From NCBI GenBank assembly GCA_030248225.1, contig JASANE010012004.1, positions 52,548 through 116,547 on the forward strand: a DNA stretch of 64,000 bases, written 5' to 3'. The notes under the pieces are model-generated. The model had not been told where the DNA came from, ran no database searches, and saw nothing but the letters and a program-made list of their open reading frames with translations. This document shows positions 13,201 to 48,489 of this stretch, one piece after another (position 1 is the first letter of the stretch; every line of letters begins with the position of its first letter). This stretch comes from Trileptium ribeirensis. Taxonomy: Eukaryota; Nematoda; Enoplea; Enoplida; Thoracostomopsidae. Both the position numbers and the translations under genes were made by a program.

Positions 13201-14465
13201 AAACTACTCTAACAACTTTTTTTCAAAATCTGCATCGAGTGGTAGCCGGCGATATCGTTCAACTGCGCTTGGAAAAACACATTTCTAATACATCGTTCTA
13301 ACGTTACCTAACGCGCGTATGAAAGAGCAGACTCATATTAGTGTAATGGAGTTCAAAAATATCGGGGAATAACCAGGTTTCCGGTTCCAACAATATTCGG
13401 GTTCCGGCTACTGGTCCGATCCGGCTTATTTTGGTGAAATCAAAGTTCCGGTTTTATCACGTTTGGAAATTTATATGGCGAAATTTGTAATAAAAGCTTT
13501 CCGTTCTATCATAAAAACTAGCTGATACTAAGTCGAAAATGCAGCATTCACCTATTCTTGGTGCTATTTGTATAACATAAAAAAATTATTTTTGTCAATA
13601 AAACCACCTCTACTAACAGTTTAAAATGCACATGGAGATAACGCTGGTCAATCAACTAACATATCTAAAATTTTTAGAAGTACTGCGTAGTCCAGAATTT
13701 GTTACCTTTTCCAGTGCCTAATAGTTCCTGCTTTAGCATCCTGTTACGAATAAGTGCTGCCAGTTGCGACATTTTCATACAATTCCACTATGCACATGAC
13801 ACTGTACACGCATTTTGATCACGATTTAACTGATGTATGCTAAACCAATGTGCTAAGAAATTTTGAAAACAAATGCTTTTTGGTTTCACGGTGCAGGTTG
13901 GTAGATTTGCGGTTACACCCATTCTAATTTTTCCTGTAATCATGTTGGAATTGTTCGACTTAATCTTATATTAACAAAGCAACGCTATGTGAAAACAATC
14001 GAAACTTATCTCTCGAAAAAAATTATACGTTGTAGGGTCCTAGTGTTTCCCGAACTGGCTGCTTTCCATGTAAGCGGTCGTGGTATTTCAAAAATCTGTG
14101 AACCTGATATAATCCTCAACCTACGACCAGTTGAAAAAGGGCCAAAATTGCTCAGTTTTGTTACCGAAATTTAGCATTCAAAAGGGCCATGGAGCACCTC
14201 AGAGAAGTAACGACGTACCCGATGTACATTTAAAACAATAAAAACATGGTTAACCGGTGTAATAGCTATAAAGGCCTACTATTTACCACCAACAAACTAG
14301 AGGCTCAGTAATATTTCTTTTTATTTTATCTTATTGATTAAGACCAGGTTTTTGTTTGGGTTTCGGCTAAAAATTGAAGTTCGGTTCTGGCTAATGTCGG
14401 ATTCTGTTACTCAAAGGAAAATATGGATGTCCTTAAAGGGGGATTCATAAAGAACTAGTACATAG

Positions 14466-14789
14466 ATGATCGTCCAACACAGAAACCTCGCGGAGCACAA
14501 CTGTGACAGCATTCAGAGTGCAAACACGCACGAAAATACGACAGAAAACAGTTTCAGAGAATATACAGAGTATAACTGTCAACATTCAAATAATATGGCG
14601 TCGTCGCAATGTTGCGACGTTGAAAGTTGCACGCCGGGGCAAAATAGAGACAAACTGACGCATTGCACAATTCGCGAACAATATACTGTTCATAACCGAT
14701 TAAAGAAAGTTATCCGACAGCGAAAATCTCACAGAAAAGTAAAAGGAAGGCTAAATGGAAAAAGAATGCTATATAGCCCTAGCTCTTAA
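14466..14789 (+). CDS. Hypothetical ORF, unrecognised
   Basis: 107 codons with an acidic/polar N-terminal half, six cysteines and a strongly basic C-terminus (KKVIRQRKSHRKVKGR). No family is recognised and no splice or promoter signal supports it. It may be a chance ORF. Confidence 0.18.
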   Translation: MIVQHRNLAEHNCDSIQSANTHENTTENSFREYTEYNCQHSNNMASSQCCDVESCTPGQNRDKLTHCTIREQYTVHNRLKKVIRQRKSHRKVKGRLNGKRMLYSPSS

Positions 14790-14869
14790 TCCATTTAATA
14801 CAAACACAAAGCACTAATGAATATTTATTTACAGAGACCTTATATATGAGTCCACTTTATGTGCGTACC

Positions 14870-15330
14870 CTAGGGTTTGTATTTTGTAAAAAATCACGAA
14901 ATCCATCGTTCGCGATCACATTTCTGCTATCGGTATTCGCACTGTAGTGAACGAGAACAAGGGCTCCTCAATTTACAAACGGAATTTCTCCGTTTCTCCA
15001 TTTCGCACGGTTGTCCGCGTTCACCAAGTGACATGCTGAAAAGGACATTCTGTGCGCGATATATGTGCGTATTGTAGTGTACGCAAAAACGCGATTACCA
15101 ATGCCGTTTTCCCGTGCACGTGGGCAGAAGAATGGTATGCTAAATCGCAAAATATCGACCGCGAACAGCACCTACGTGTTGCTATATTACATATATTTGT
15201 TCGTGTACATAAGAAAACATCCGTGTTCGCGGACATAAGTGGAAAATCTTTGTTCGCGTACATAAGTGAAGTATCTTTGTTCGCGCACACTCATCGCCTT
15301 TATGAGCTGACTTGACAAAAGAACAACCCA
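14870..15330 (+). repeat. Dispersed repeat E, copy 1, with short GTTCGCG tandem
   Basis: Shares ACAAACGGAATTT, ATTTCGCAC, CCGCGTTC and TTGACAAAAGAACAACCCA with 28384-28720. At 15199-15290 a unit of about 30 bases, TTCGCGTACATAAGTGAA, repeats four times. It borders ERM exon 13 on its 3' side. Confidence 0.7.
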
Positions 15331-15402
15331 AGTATATGCACTTGATGTGGATTCACGTTTTAGAATGAACGCCACATACAAAGTCCAAGATTTTGAGCTC
15401 AC

Positions 15403-38333
<22,931 letters not shown>

Positions 38334-38639
38334 CTTGAACCAAAATATAGATTACCAAACAATATAAAAATATAACACAATGCGTGAATTTGGTAATGGT
38401 CTACATGCGAATGTTGATTAAGTAACTAAATTGGCAACTAAAACATACGGAATTAATATGTAGATCTGAAACACAAAATAGACTAATTATCACTGCTCTG
38501 GAACAGAACAACCCCTATAAAAGTGACCGCAAATAAATTTTGATTCATATTATCAATTTCATACGTCAATCTGCATAGAAAAAAGAGACCAAGCTGTGGC
38601 CTCCCCCTGCATTCTGAAATTATGGAGATAAAGGTTTTG

Positions 38640-38790
38640 TTTCAGTTTCTGTTGAACAGGGTTTCTACTTGGTTATGACGGCTATCGGTACTTATTGAAG
38701 ATGGGGTTTCGTCACCGAAGATTTGCGGGCTCGTAGATATGGCCAGTAAAATGCCGGTGGGGCTAAGTAAGGATGGCATACGTTTTATGA
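38640..38790 (+). repeat. Fragment of LTR-like repeat F
   Basis: GGCTATCGGTA, TTCGTCACCGAAGATT and GGCCAGTAAAATGCCGGTGG match the first 150 bases of repeat F. It lies just upstream of the ERM start codon exon. Confidence 0.6.
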
Positions 38791-39949
38791 AAGTTTTAGT
38801 AAGACAAACCGCTAATTCCAATCTGACATATGCTACTGTTTTAACATCGATTTGTATAAAAGTCCCAGGATTCAATAACACGGGTTTCCGAGATCATGCC
38901 CCGAAATGCAGGAGTTAAATATAAATTTTAAAACAGTTATATTATAGCCAATAGTTCCGTGTTAACTAGTGATGCAACCTGAGCAAATTTTTCGGTGAAA
39001 TTAGCTGAAATATCTATTTTCAGCTAATAAACATAAAACTCTTGTACAACAGTCAAATTTGTTAACGTTTATTTTCAGAGGTACTTTTATCTTCATGTTA
39101 AGAGAAATGTTATCGTAAAAACCATTAAAAAATTCCACAGCAACTCTAAGTACCAAATTTAATTTTGACAAAAATTTTGTGAATTTACTGCAGTGCTCAG
39201 ATAAATCTCAACTGTATAGACCGGTCCAGCGGTCCTGGACAGGAAAATTTCAATAACGGTGCCGACCAGTCCTGACGCGCAGTGGTCAACCAACATCACT
39301 AGCGGTAACACAAGACAATACTGCTCGATGTCACAATTATCATTCAATAGAGTTAATGACGCCGTAAGTTATTTTGATAACATTTTATCAGCTTAAATTC
39401 TTAATGTGGCTCAACAAAATATAGGCACCCGGGGCAACTTCAACAGATGAGGCAACATTGACAACGTATCGTTACTTATCACTAAGCCGCATTTTCCATC
39501 TTTAAGGAACGCTTCACGACAGATTCTGAGATATTATTTAACTGGCACCATTTCGGCACGCAGCGTTTTCTAAAACTGTAGTCAGAGTTGCCCCAGTTTA
39601 TGGTCTGTGTTGCCATACGCTTACAAACCACGCTCGTAGCCAATATTGCCCCTGTAGGGTAAACATATTAAAGAATATTTGACTCAAGTATGGAAACCAT
39701 ATTAAAAAAGCATTATGCTCATCGAAAGTGTCCAGAGAAGGGTTACGAAATTGCTCCGAAGCATCCGCCATCTCTCCGCCCGGAAAGACTTCAGCAACTA
39801 CAACTACAGTCATTATAATCACGTCAATTTCGGGCGGATTTGATTCTCTCTATCAAATGATGAAGAACAAGGTAAAAAATTCCTTACAATCTATTGTTTC
39901 TTGATGGTAACGTCGCCACCAGAGGTCATCGATACAAGCTCAAAAATAT

Positions 39950-40120
39950 CCAGACATCCTCCAGATATTCTCAAGACATCCAAGCGTCTCTACTACTTTA
40001 GTCACAGGATCGTTTCGGTCTGGAATGCAATCCCCAGTGGGTTGTTGAGGCAAAAACTCTGTCGCGTTTTAAACAATTGCTCCACGTCTCCGGTTTTTTC
40101 ACGAAAGTTTAACCCCTTGT
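39950..40120 (+). pseudogene. LINE RT C-terminal remnant
   Basis: YFSHRIVSVWNAIPSGLLRQ and, one frame over, LSRFKQLLHVSGFF match the R-x-x-FF-x-x-R-x-v-x-x-WN-x-LP then FK-x-x-L end of LINE reverse transcriptases. Short and broken. Confidence 0.65.
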
Positions 40121-41259
40121 TGCTCTGCTCCTTCACTTTTCAGGCCCCATCGAATGGGTCTATCGCCTTGTACAACATGCAACGACGCTTTGATCAAACG
40201 ACGAAACAACTAGGCATGTGCACGACACACACAGGTGAATAAAACTACAAGGCCATTCGGGCTGCCTGGTTTGGTTTCACACTGCAAGCAATCTGGCACA
40301 TGCCCAATCAGCGTGAAGCCAAAAAGGCCTGACCAAAGATACAAAACTTTTGTGCGAAATGAATTTATATAAATAGTTAAATTTTTAGATCGCTGTGACT
40401 AGTAATGGCAAAAATCCTACAAGCTGGCATCGACAGTGAGGCCTTGCAATCGAAACATGAATGGGTTAAGCGATTCCAAAGCTGTGTCCCATACTCCCGA
40501 CAAGTATTTTCTTACAGATGGTTGACAAATGTTGCGGATACTTTTGCCTCGGCCGTCAGGGGCAGAAATTTTCTACAAAATATACTATTTAATCGCTGGG
40601 TCAAGTACGCAAGTAAGTAAACATTTTTATTGCAGCAGGCGTTTTCTACCTATGAGCTAAAGTTTACAAAATACCAAAAAAGAGAAATTTTCAAGATTTT
40701 GACATTTTTTTGCTTGTCGCGGGTGAACGATGGTATAACAGAATTATTTATCGGGTTAAATCCATTGGTCACAAATTAAAATCTTATATATTGATTGGCG
40801 TATATGCCTCACCTGCGCATCCCATATTCACCATTGAGTTACTGACAGGACTCTCAGGATAGTCGATCCATAAGGCATTGATGCCCGCTTGGTAGGGCCT
40901 GAAATAACAATGACAACACGGCAGAAGAGGCCTGATAGCTCAGCAAGTGAGCCAAAACTGTGGGGCAAACGTTTGAACGACGCAAGATTTTTGCCTCCAA
41001 CAACAACATGGGAAATTTGTTCCAAGTATTCACCATTCGATGACAAAACTGAATTGGCGCTTTGATGTTTTAGGTGTACCTGAGGCTTAACTTTCATATA
41101 ATGACTTCTGGTGCCTGCATGCCGTTCGCGAAAAAAATGTGATATGCAAGTTTACGCCCGCTGTCATATTTGGTGCATCAAAATTAAATCAGCCCTGAGC
41201 CTAAGGGTTGCTAAAGCTTGTAGTTACAGGTATCGCAGGCTATTCTCATACCTCAGATG

Positions 41260-42600
41260 ACGAATACTTGGCAGAACTTTGGTGATTCGACACTGTACAT
41301 TCTGCAATATATCAATGTCTTTACGATAATACGGGCACCATACTGGAGTTGCATATTCCAAGTGAAGATGTACCAGAGATCTATGTAATAACAGCAGCGA
41401 TGTTTTAGTTAAATTTTTGATATATTCCTCTTTATAATAGCATATGCTTTGCCAGCTGCTGCAGCTCGATTAAAATGATCCGCCCGTTTTAAGTCATTTT
41501 ATGTTATTACTCCGAGGTCTCTTTCAGATACTGTTGAAAGCAAGCAACTGTTGTCAGTCCAGATAATACGTCACATGAAGATTGGAAGAACCTAGATGCA
41601 TTACGAAAGACTTTTTAGAGTTAAAATCTATTTCATTGTTACAGGACTATGTTTATAAATTGTTTAGATCGTTATATAAATCTGCGGAATCAAGCGCAAA
41701 ATTAGAGTTATCAATGCTGTTAAAAACTTTCAAATCATCCGCGAACTTTAATAACTTACTGTTCGTTACCACATTGTCAATGTCATTGATATACAATAGG
41801 AACAGAATTGGCCCGATGACAGTCTCCTGTGGTACACATTCGCTATATTGACGCTCTAGGATTTCGCACCTCGGCAACCGACCCGTTGTGTCCTGTCTTC
41901 AAGAAAACTTTGAAACCAGTTAACAGTTTTGATGTTCAGGACGAAGTCTAAAATCTTTTGTATAAGGCGTTTGTGATTAACTGAATCAAACGCCTTCATA
42001 AAGTCCAGGTATACACAATCAAACGAATCGTCGGCATTAAGAGCACGGGTTACAATGTCAATATAAACTACAAGCTGTGTGCAGCAAGATTTACATGTTG
42101 TAAATCCATATTGTGACAGGTGTAACACGTTGTTATCTGACAGATATTTTACAGCCTGGTCATTGATTATTTGGTCCATTATTTTACAGCAAGTGCAAGC
42201 TAAGCTGACTGAACGATACTTCATTACTTCATCGACGGCACCTTTCTTATGGAGCAGTACAACATCTAGTTTTCCAATCATTTGGTAGTACACCTAACAA
42301 ATACGATTTTTGGAATATTGCAGATAGGCACTTAGCTATAACTTGTCGCATATTCTTGAGTGCTAAGTTTGGTATTCAGTCAGGATCGTCTGATTTCTTA
42401 TCATCTACTGCTTTTGATATTTCAATCACTGTGTCAGTACCACCAACAATAGTATTCATGATGTGATTATGTTCAAAATTAAGTTCAATATCATTAAGAT
42501 CTGCTGCTTGTGAAGGGGACTTGAAGATACTTGCGAAGAAATTATTAAACACATTTGCAATTTAATTTAGGTCGTCAGATGTCCTACCGCAAGGCAGGTT
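41260..42600 (-). pseudogene. LINE reverse transcriptase, minus strand, several frame breaks
   Basis: Reading down from 42.6 kb: NNFFASIFKSPSQAADLND (linker before RT), DDKKSDDPD-type palm start, MKYRSVSLACTCCKIMDQII, QYGFTTCKSCCTQLV, VYLDFMKAFDSVNHKRLI (first catalytic Asp), VIGPILFLLYINDID, LLKFADDLKVF (FADD box at about 41745) and SERDLGVI. Orientation is opposite to the fragment at 37 kb. Broken by frameshifts near 41860 and 42300 and by stops. Confidence 0.88.
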
Positions 42601-43066
42601 GATTATATTGCTGCCACGTAAGAAATTTGAATTTTAATTTGAATGTTAAAGTCTCTGTTGGTATATGCATAAAAGAACTTCGGGCCAGATTTAATGTTCG
42701 AAGCTAGCATTAGTTCAAAACGTCGAACATCACTCTCGCATAATCGATGACACTCGGTTAATTTTGATTGCTAATTAAGCCACGAAGCTTGAGTAGTGCG
42801 TCTTTTAAATAGCTTCCCCGCCTTTTGAAGTTGCATATATTGCACACAATGGCTTTCTGCGACTGTCATTACTAATGCTGTTCTTGGGCATGTATCCCAT
42901 AGTACCTCCAAGAGAGTGCCTCATATATATTGCACGCTATGTAAACAAGGTTAAACCACCGACAATATAAAAAATATATAACTGTTATATAATACATTTT
43001 TCATTTAGGCCTAGCGGTGGATATTGAAGACGAATGAATTTGATAACCCGCGGGCTGTAATGTTGG

Positions 43067-43302
43067 CTGGCTAGTCCAGAGGGGGGCCGGGTTGGGCGGC
43101 ATTTTCGGCTGCCCCTGGCAAAACGGAGGCACCCCCAGGCAAAAATTCGGGTACCCTCCGACTCAAAGCCTCATGCTGACAAAAATTACGTCTAAACGCG
43201 ACAAAATCCGGCAAAAAAATTGGCCCCCGGCAAAATCCGGCACTCACCGGCAGGTGAGCCAGGGGTCCCTCGGCTATAATTTCCGAGGATTGGGCTAGCC
43301 AG
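43067..43302. mobile_element. MITE family A, copy 2 (5-bp target duplication)
   Basis: Termini CTGGCTAGTCCA and (reverse complement) CTGGCTAGCCCA, flanked by GTTGG at 43062-43066 and 43303-43307. 236 bases. Shares with copy 1 the blocks AAACGCGACAAAATCCGGCA, GGTGAGCC and TTTCCGAGG. Non-coding. Confidence 0.87.
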
Positions 43303-43309
43303 GTTGGGT

Positions 43310-43395
43310 ATGGCTGAGATTCGAACCAACAACCTCCAGCACTTGGATTTGCGAGCAGGCGCGGTCCCGAAAGAGCTATATATCTGACCGACTTC
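43310..43395 (-). repeat. tRNA-derived SINE-like segment
   Basis: On the minus strand an A-box-like TATAGCTCTTTCGGG is followed about 40 bases on by a B box TTGGTTCGAATCTC. The acceptor and T stems do not pair well, so it is a SINE head or tRNA relic rather than a working tRNA. Confidence 0.45.
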
Positions 43396-43499
43396 ATAAC
43401 TATTATAAAACCGTTCTATTCGACATATCTCCGTCTTTCATAAAGGCCTTTTTTATATATATAGCCATGTATTTCGTATATATTTTATTTTCGTAACCC

Positions 43500-43790
43500 G
43501 AATTAACGATACGCAGCACTTAAGCTGTTAACCGCTAGGCTAGATATGTGAAGTTAGAGGCACAGGTTGTTGGTATGGTTCTGGGCTCGACAAGGCGGCA
43601 GTAGAATGCCACCTTCCCGTACAACCTCTACGTTATATCTTTTTGATTTAGGCCCAGCGGCAGGAGCTGGAACATCAAAGAATTTGAAAAACTGCCGGCT
43701 TAAGAGTTGGGAGGTGGCACTTGAACATGACCTCCCACTTTTGGATATATAAGCAAGCGTTCTAGCAACTGACCCAACCCTGCCCGACAT
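43500..43790 (-). repeat. Two further tRNA-like promoter segments
   Basis: Minus strand: GGGTCAGTTGCTAGAACGC with GGTCATGTTCAAGTGCC (about 43785-43715), and CTAGCCTAGCGGTTAACAGC (about 43547-43517), an almost perfect A box. No foldable tRNA. Confidence 0.35.
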
Positions 43791-43845
43791 AAAAAGATTT
43801 TAAATTCGATATTTTCGTAAATGTTATTTTCTGTTGTTTGCATGG

Positions 43846-45010
43846 GGGTAGATATTGGTAGGGGTTTTTGTTATGAGGGCTATCGGTAATTAAAAGCGGA
43901 CGGGATTCGTCACCAGAAGATTGTGGTCCGAGATGTGGCCAGTAGCATGCCGGTGGGACGTTGAGTTGGAGTGCGTACTTCTTTGCGTGATCAGTGGTCG
44001 TGCCCTATATTTCGCGTAGCGGCGTACCTCTTGCTCAGCTCGATCACTCTGGTTCAAATACGTTAGTATCGAGCACGTAGCAAAGAATGTTTATTATAAC
44101 ACCGGATAAAACAATTAAGGCACAGTATTGGAGGTTTTAGCACCCGTAGGCTGTGACAAGCTTCGGTTATTTGAGCAATTGAAGTCCACCCGTAGCTCGT
44201 TCTACACTGTACTATTCTTTAGTACCTTTACGCGCTGATCAGTATTAAAACACACCGGACACTTTTTGCCTTTTTTCCTCTAGGTATTGTCACTGTTAGG
44301 TACTAGTATACTCCGCTGCTTCGACACTAGATCCTATTAGTCCAACTTAGATTATGTGCTAATCTGATACGCTTCTTGTGAGGTTTGTACGGTCGCCCCG
44401 AATGGCTGACGACGTATGTTTATCTGGATAGCTGAACTTAGGAGCTAGATTTACGCTAGTCCTTATTTATGGGTTAAGTTTGAGCTGGCATCGGTTACTT
44501 TTACGAAAGCTCTTGTGAGTTCATACAATCGACCCCCGAATGGCTGGTGCTATTATAGGGTTAACTGATTACCTTAACCTGAGCCTTAGATTTACGGTAA
44601 TACGTGCCGGTTAATTTTTGTTTTGTAGTCGCCCTCGAATGGCTGGCTGGCTTCTTACGATAAACTATCTAGTAGCGGTCGATTACTAAATAGTTGAAGT
44701 CTCTTACTCTGTGCAGACCCCGAATGGCTGCCATGCACAGGAGAGATTCCATGCCCACGAATGGCTGGCCCAAAATTAGTAGTTGAGATCTACTGGATAC
44801 TCGAGGAAGTAATCGAATCCAACCTCTTACTCGCCCGGTGTTCTAAGACTAACGCTCCTAGTTGAGCCGTCCCGAATGGCTGCCGCACCCAACAAGTGAC
44901 ACTACTGCCCACGGACCCTGGCTTTCTCACTCGACACTTGGGACCGAAATTTTTACGTAATATTAATTACCATAGTTAATACGGTGCCTCTCTTATTATT
45001 TGGTTATAAA
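43846..45010 (+). repeat. LTR-like repeat F, copy 1, with CGAATGGCTG motif array
   Basis: Shares ATTCGTCACC, GTGGCCAGTA(G)CATGCCGGT, a TTTATTA(T/C)AAC(A/G) segment and a closing CACTCGACAC..GGG.CC(G/A)AAATTT with 47236-48420. Within it, CGAATGGCTG occurs six times (about 44399, 44537, 44637, 44721, 44758 and 44873). No ORF. Confidence 0.65.
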
Positions 45011-45199
45011 ACCTAACAATTATATTTGGAAAAACTAATATTATTAAGATAGTTAACTAGTAACTCTACCGAGATTGAGGAACGTAGTGAAGCATAGGTA
45101 CATCTACGCCTTTTGCGTGCACATCCAATCAGCTCTCGATAGCATACGTCGATATGCTATATGTGAATATTACACAATACCGCACACGTTAGAACAAAA

Positions 45200-46400
45200 C
45201 TAAGACCGGCAATTAAGTTTCCCATGCCCCTAATTGCAAGCTATCAGCCTCGCAGGACGTAACAGTAAAATTAATAATTTTAGGTCGACGAACCATGACG
45301 GCGCCATACCCCCGCACCTATAGAACCATGGATCGCAGAGCAAAATCAACACCAGCAATGAGCATGCCATGCCCGAAAGCCCAAAGGAAAACTTTTCCGC
45401 CGCCCAAGACGTCAGAACAATTTTCGAATTTTGAGTTGGAGAACCATTGGGGCACCAAACCTCAAACCCCATAACTCTAGAACCGGAACCTTAATCGAAA
45501 AACAAAAAAGAGGCATTGGCATTCATCATTTTACTATGAAATAAAACAAATCTGACAAAAATTTGAAAGTTCAGATAAAAATAAGCTTGCTTCCGTGAAA
45601 GTTACTAAAATGGGGTGAAAAACGCTCATTTAGACCTATGACGCCGAACCTTGGGGGCGCCATACTCCCATGGAGCCATTAGTCGCAGAGCAAAACCAAT
45701 ACCGGCAATGTGTTTCCCATGCCCGAAAACCCCCAAGTAAAACTTTTCAGCCGCTCAGGACGTCAGAACAAATTTTCGAATTTTGTGTCTGTGAACCATT
45801 AGGGCACCATGCGTCTAACCCCATAACTCTAGAACCAGAGCATTAATCGAAACACAAAAAAGCGGCATCGGCATTTGTCGTTTTGCTATGAAATAAAATC
45901 AACCAGAGATAGAAATTCGAAACCTGAGATAAAAATAAGTCTGCTTCCGTGAAGGTTACTAAAATGGGGTTAAAAACCCTCATGTTGACCTCTGACCCGA
46001 ACCATGGGCATGTTGACCTCTGACCCGAACCATGGGGCGTCTTACCCCCGCACCCATGAAACCATTGGTCACAGAGCAAAACCGGTACTGGCAATGAGTT
46101 TCCCATGCCCGAAAACATCGAGATACAACTTATCAGCCGCCCAAGACGTCAGAACAAATTTTCGAATTTTGGGTCGAGGAACCATTGGGGCACCATACCT
46201 CAAACCCCATAACTCTAGAACCGGAACCGTAATCAAAAAAGAGGCATCGTCATTTATCATTTTACTATGAAATATAAGCATCCAGAGAAAAAATCGAAAG
46301 TTAAGATAAAATAACCTTGCTTCCGTGAAGGATACTAAAATGGGGCCAAAAACAAATATTTTGACATCTGACCCCGGAGCCAGACCCCAAATCAAAAACG
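45200..46400 (+). repeat. Tandem repeat, about 353-bp unit, three full and one partial copy
   Basis: The block GACGTCAGAACAAATTTTCG recurs near 45406, 45760 and 46145 (spacing about 353 and 385), each followed by AACCATT.GGGCACCA and CCCATAACTCTAGAACC. The longer spacing is due to a 32-base duplication around 45981-46040 (GTTGACCTCTGACCCGAACC). A more diverged partial unit begins at about 45218. Confidence 0.85.
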
Positions 46401-47235
46401 CTCGGGGATGTACACGGTAAAACGACTATGCCGGTTCGAATGAGCCCAAGATCATGAAAATCGGTTCATGCGTTCTCGAGTTATGGCCGATCACACACAC
46501 AGAGAGAGACAGAATTTAAATGATTTCACCCCTGAAACACACAATCTACACTACGTTTCACTACGTTCTGATAATCTTCTTAGTTACCTATGTGTGCAGT
46601 AATTCTTTCACTAACTGTTGATAATGCTACGCCGAGCTGCTAAAAACTACACACTTTGTTTCTAAGCGCCGTTCGGACAGCCGAGTATAGGCAATAGAAT
46701 AGCATGTATCGAAAAGCCGAGCATAATCTTTTCGGAACGTGATTGTAAATGCCAGATAATCGCAATACCAAATAACGTAAGCTCTCGAACGCAATTTCTT
46801 TACGTGACCCCAAGTTCAAGCTTAAAAATTCACCAAGAGTCAAATAAAATACAAAGCCATCACGTAGCAATAGATTCTCCAAATCATTAAATTCGACTGC
46901 CAGCACACCAAAGACCGATCATGTCATCTAACGTAATAACTGTAGCTCAATTAGCTAGGTAACCTCTCAAACGAAAATATATTAAAACCATAAACTATTA
47001 AGCCGATCATACAAAACTATTCAGTGCCGCTGTTTTGATCACACCACGACTGTTACTAGAAAAACTAAAACATTGATTTAAGCATACCTAACAAGAAAAC
47101 AGAAATTTATGCAAATTAGCATGAATTTTGGTAAAAACAAAATCCCAAGTTTTGAAAAGTAAAATTTTTGGCACCAGTAAATAGATGAATAGTCAAAATC
47201 CCAATTTTAACGTTTTTGGACCTATTGTTATTTTA

Positions 47236-48480
47236 TATTGTTTTGTTGGGGGTAGGGTTGGATGGGGATTTTTCTTATGTTGGCTATTGGAATTAAAAAG
47301 GGGACGAGATTCGTCACCGAAGAATTGTGCGGTTGGAGGTGTGGCCAGTAGAATGCCGGTAGACGCTCGGTACGGCGCGGGTCTTTGTTTTTCGTGAGCG
47401 GTTTTAGTGCCATATATTTTGCGATGCGGCGCGATACTGGCGCGACTCTATTGCTCGAGTGCCAGATATTCGGTCAACAGACACGGATATATAAGGTTTA
47501 TTACAACGTACGATAAAATATTAGAATTCTAATAACACCGCTGATGACACTTGGCACTATTTTTGCTGAATACGTACTTTCCTCGGCGCTCAATTCGAAA
47601 AGCCTCGGTACTGCTCTTTCGTACCGTATTTTTGCTCACACCACCTTCGCAATAATTCTTCGATACCGTTGATCGAGCTCTCGTTACCAAAGCGGTGGTA
47701 CTTTCTTTAGTAGCAAATTATTTTATTTCACGCTAGTACTTCACAGGACTTTATTACAGTCTGACTTCCTCTAATACACAGACTGACTAGTATTCTTCAC
47801 GCACTCCTGCCAGTGTTTGCTAAAATTTTGACGATCCCTATCTATTACTTTGGTCCTTAGGGTTATTTAGCGCTAACAAGTATTGGCCTAATCTTTAACT
47901 CTAAATTATTACCACTATGTTTAAGGGTTATACTTGAGCTATAGTGATTGGAAGTTAGGTTATTTGTTACTTTATTAAAGCCCTTGTGGGTTGACACAAT
48001 GACGCCGGACAGTAGCCACTGTGCGATTACCTGAGTACCTCAACCTAAGCATTAGATTTACGCTAATAGTGCCAGTTTATTTAATCAGGCCGACGCCGGA
48101 TGGTAGCCAGCCAGCCACGTTATTAAAACTGTATATATAGTAGCGGTCGACTACTTTGCAGTTTAAGTTTGCTTACTCCTGGCCTTGACAGCCTGGTCTC
48201 TGGATGGTTTGGGGATAGGGATTTCTTGAGGTGGTTCTTCGAATCCTCACCCCTTACTCAACCGGTCTACTCAGGAATAGTGCACCCCACACATAGACGC
48301 CGGACGGTAGCTACTGATGCGTTCGCACTACGTACTAATTTTATTCAAGACCCACACACTCTCACCCTGGTTACCACTCACTCGACACGGGGGCCAAAAT
48401 TTGTAAGCTATTACTAAACCTAGTACTTTACTATTACCTATCGCTCTTACTAAGTCTTATTGCCACTTGCTTCTGGTTTT
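47236..48480 (+). repeat. LTR-like repeat F, copy 2, with GACGCCGGA motif array
   Basis: Same layout as 43846-45010, but the repeated motif is GACGCCGGA(C/T)(A/G)GTAGC at 48001, 48092 and 48296. Starts after the G-rich GTTGGGGGTAGGG. Together the two copies could be the LTRs of a non-autonomous element with internal region 45.0-47.2 kb, but coding sequence is absent. Confidence 0.6.
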
Positions 48481-48489
48481 TTTGGGAAA

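Noticed and set aside
43303..43397. Functional tRNA gene on the minus strand
   Set aside because: The B box is good, but acceptor and T stems fail to pair and no clear anticodon arm forms.
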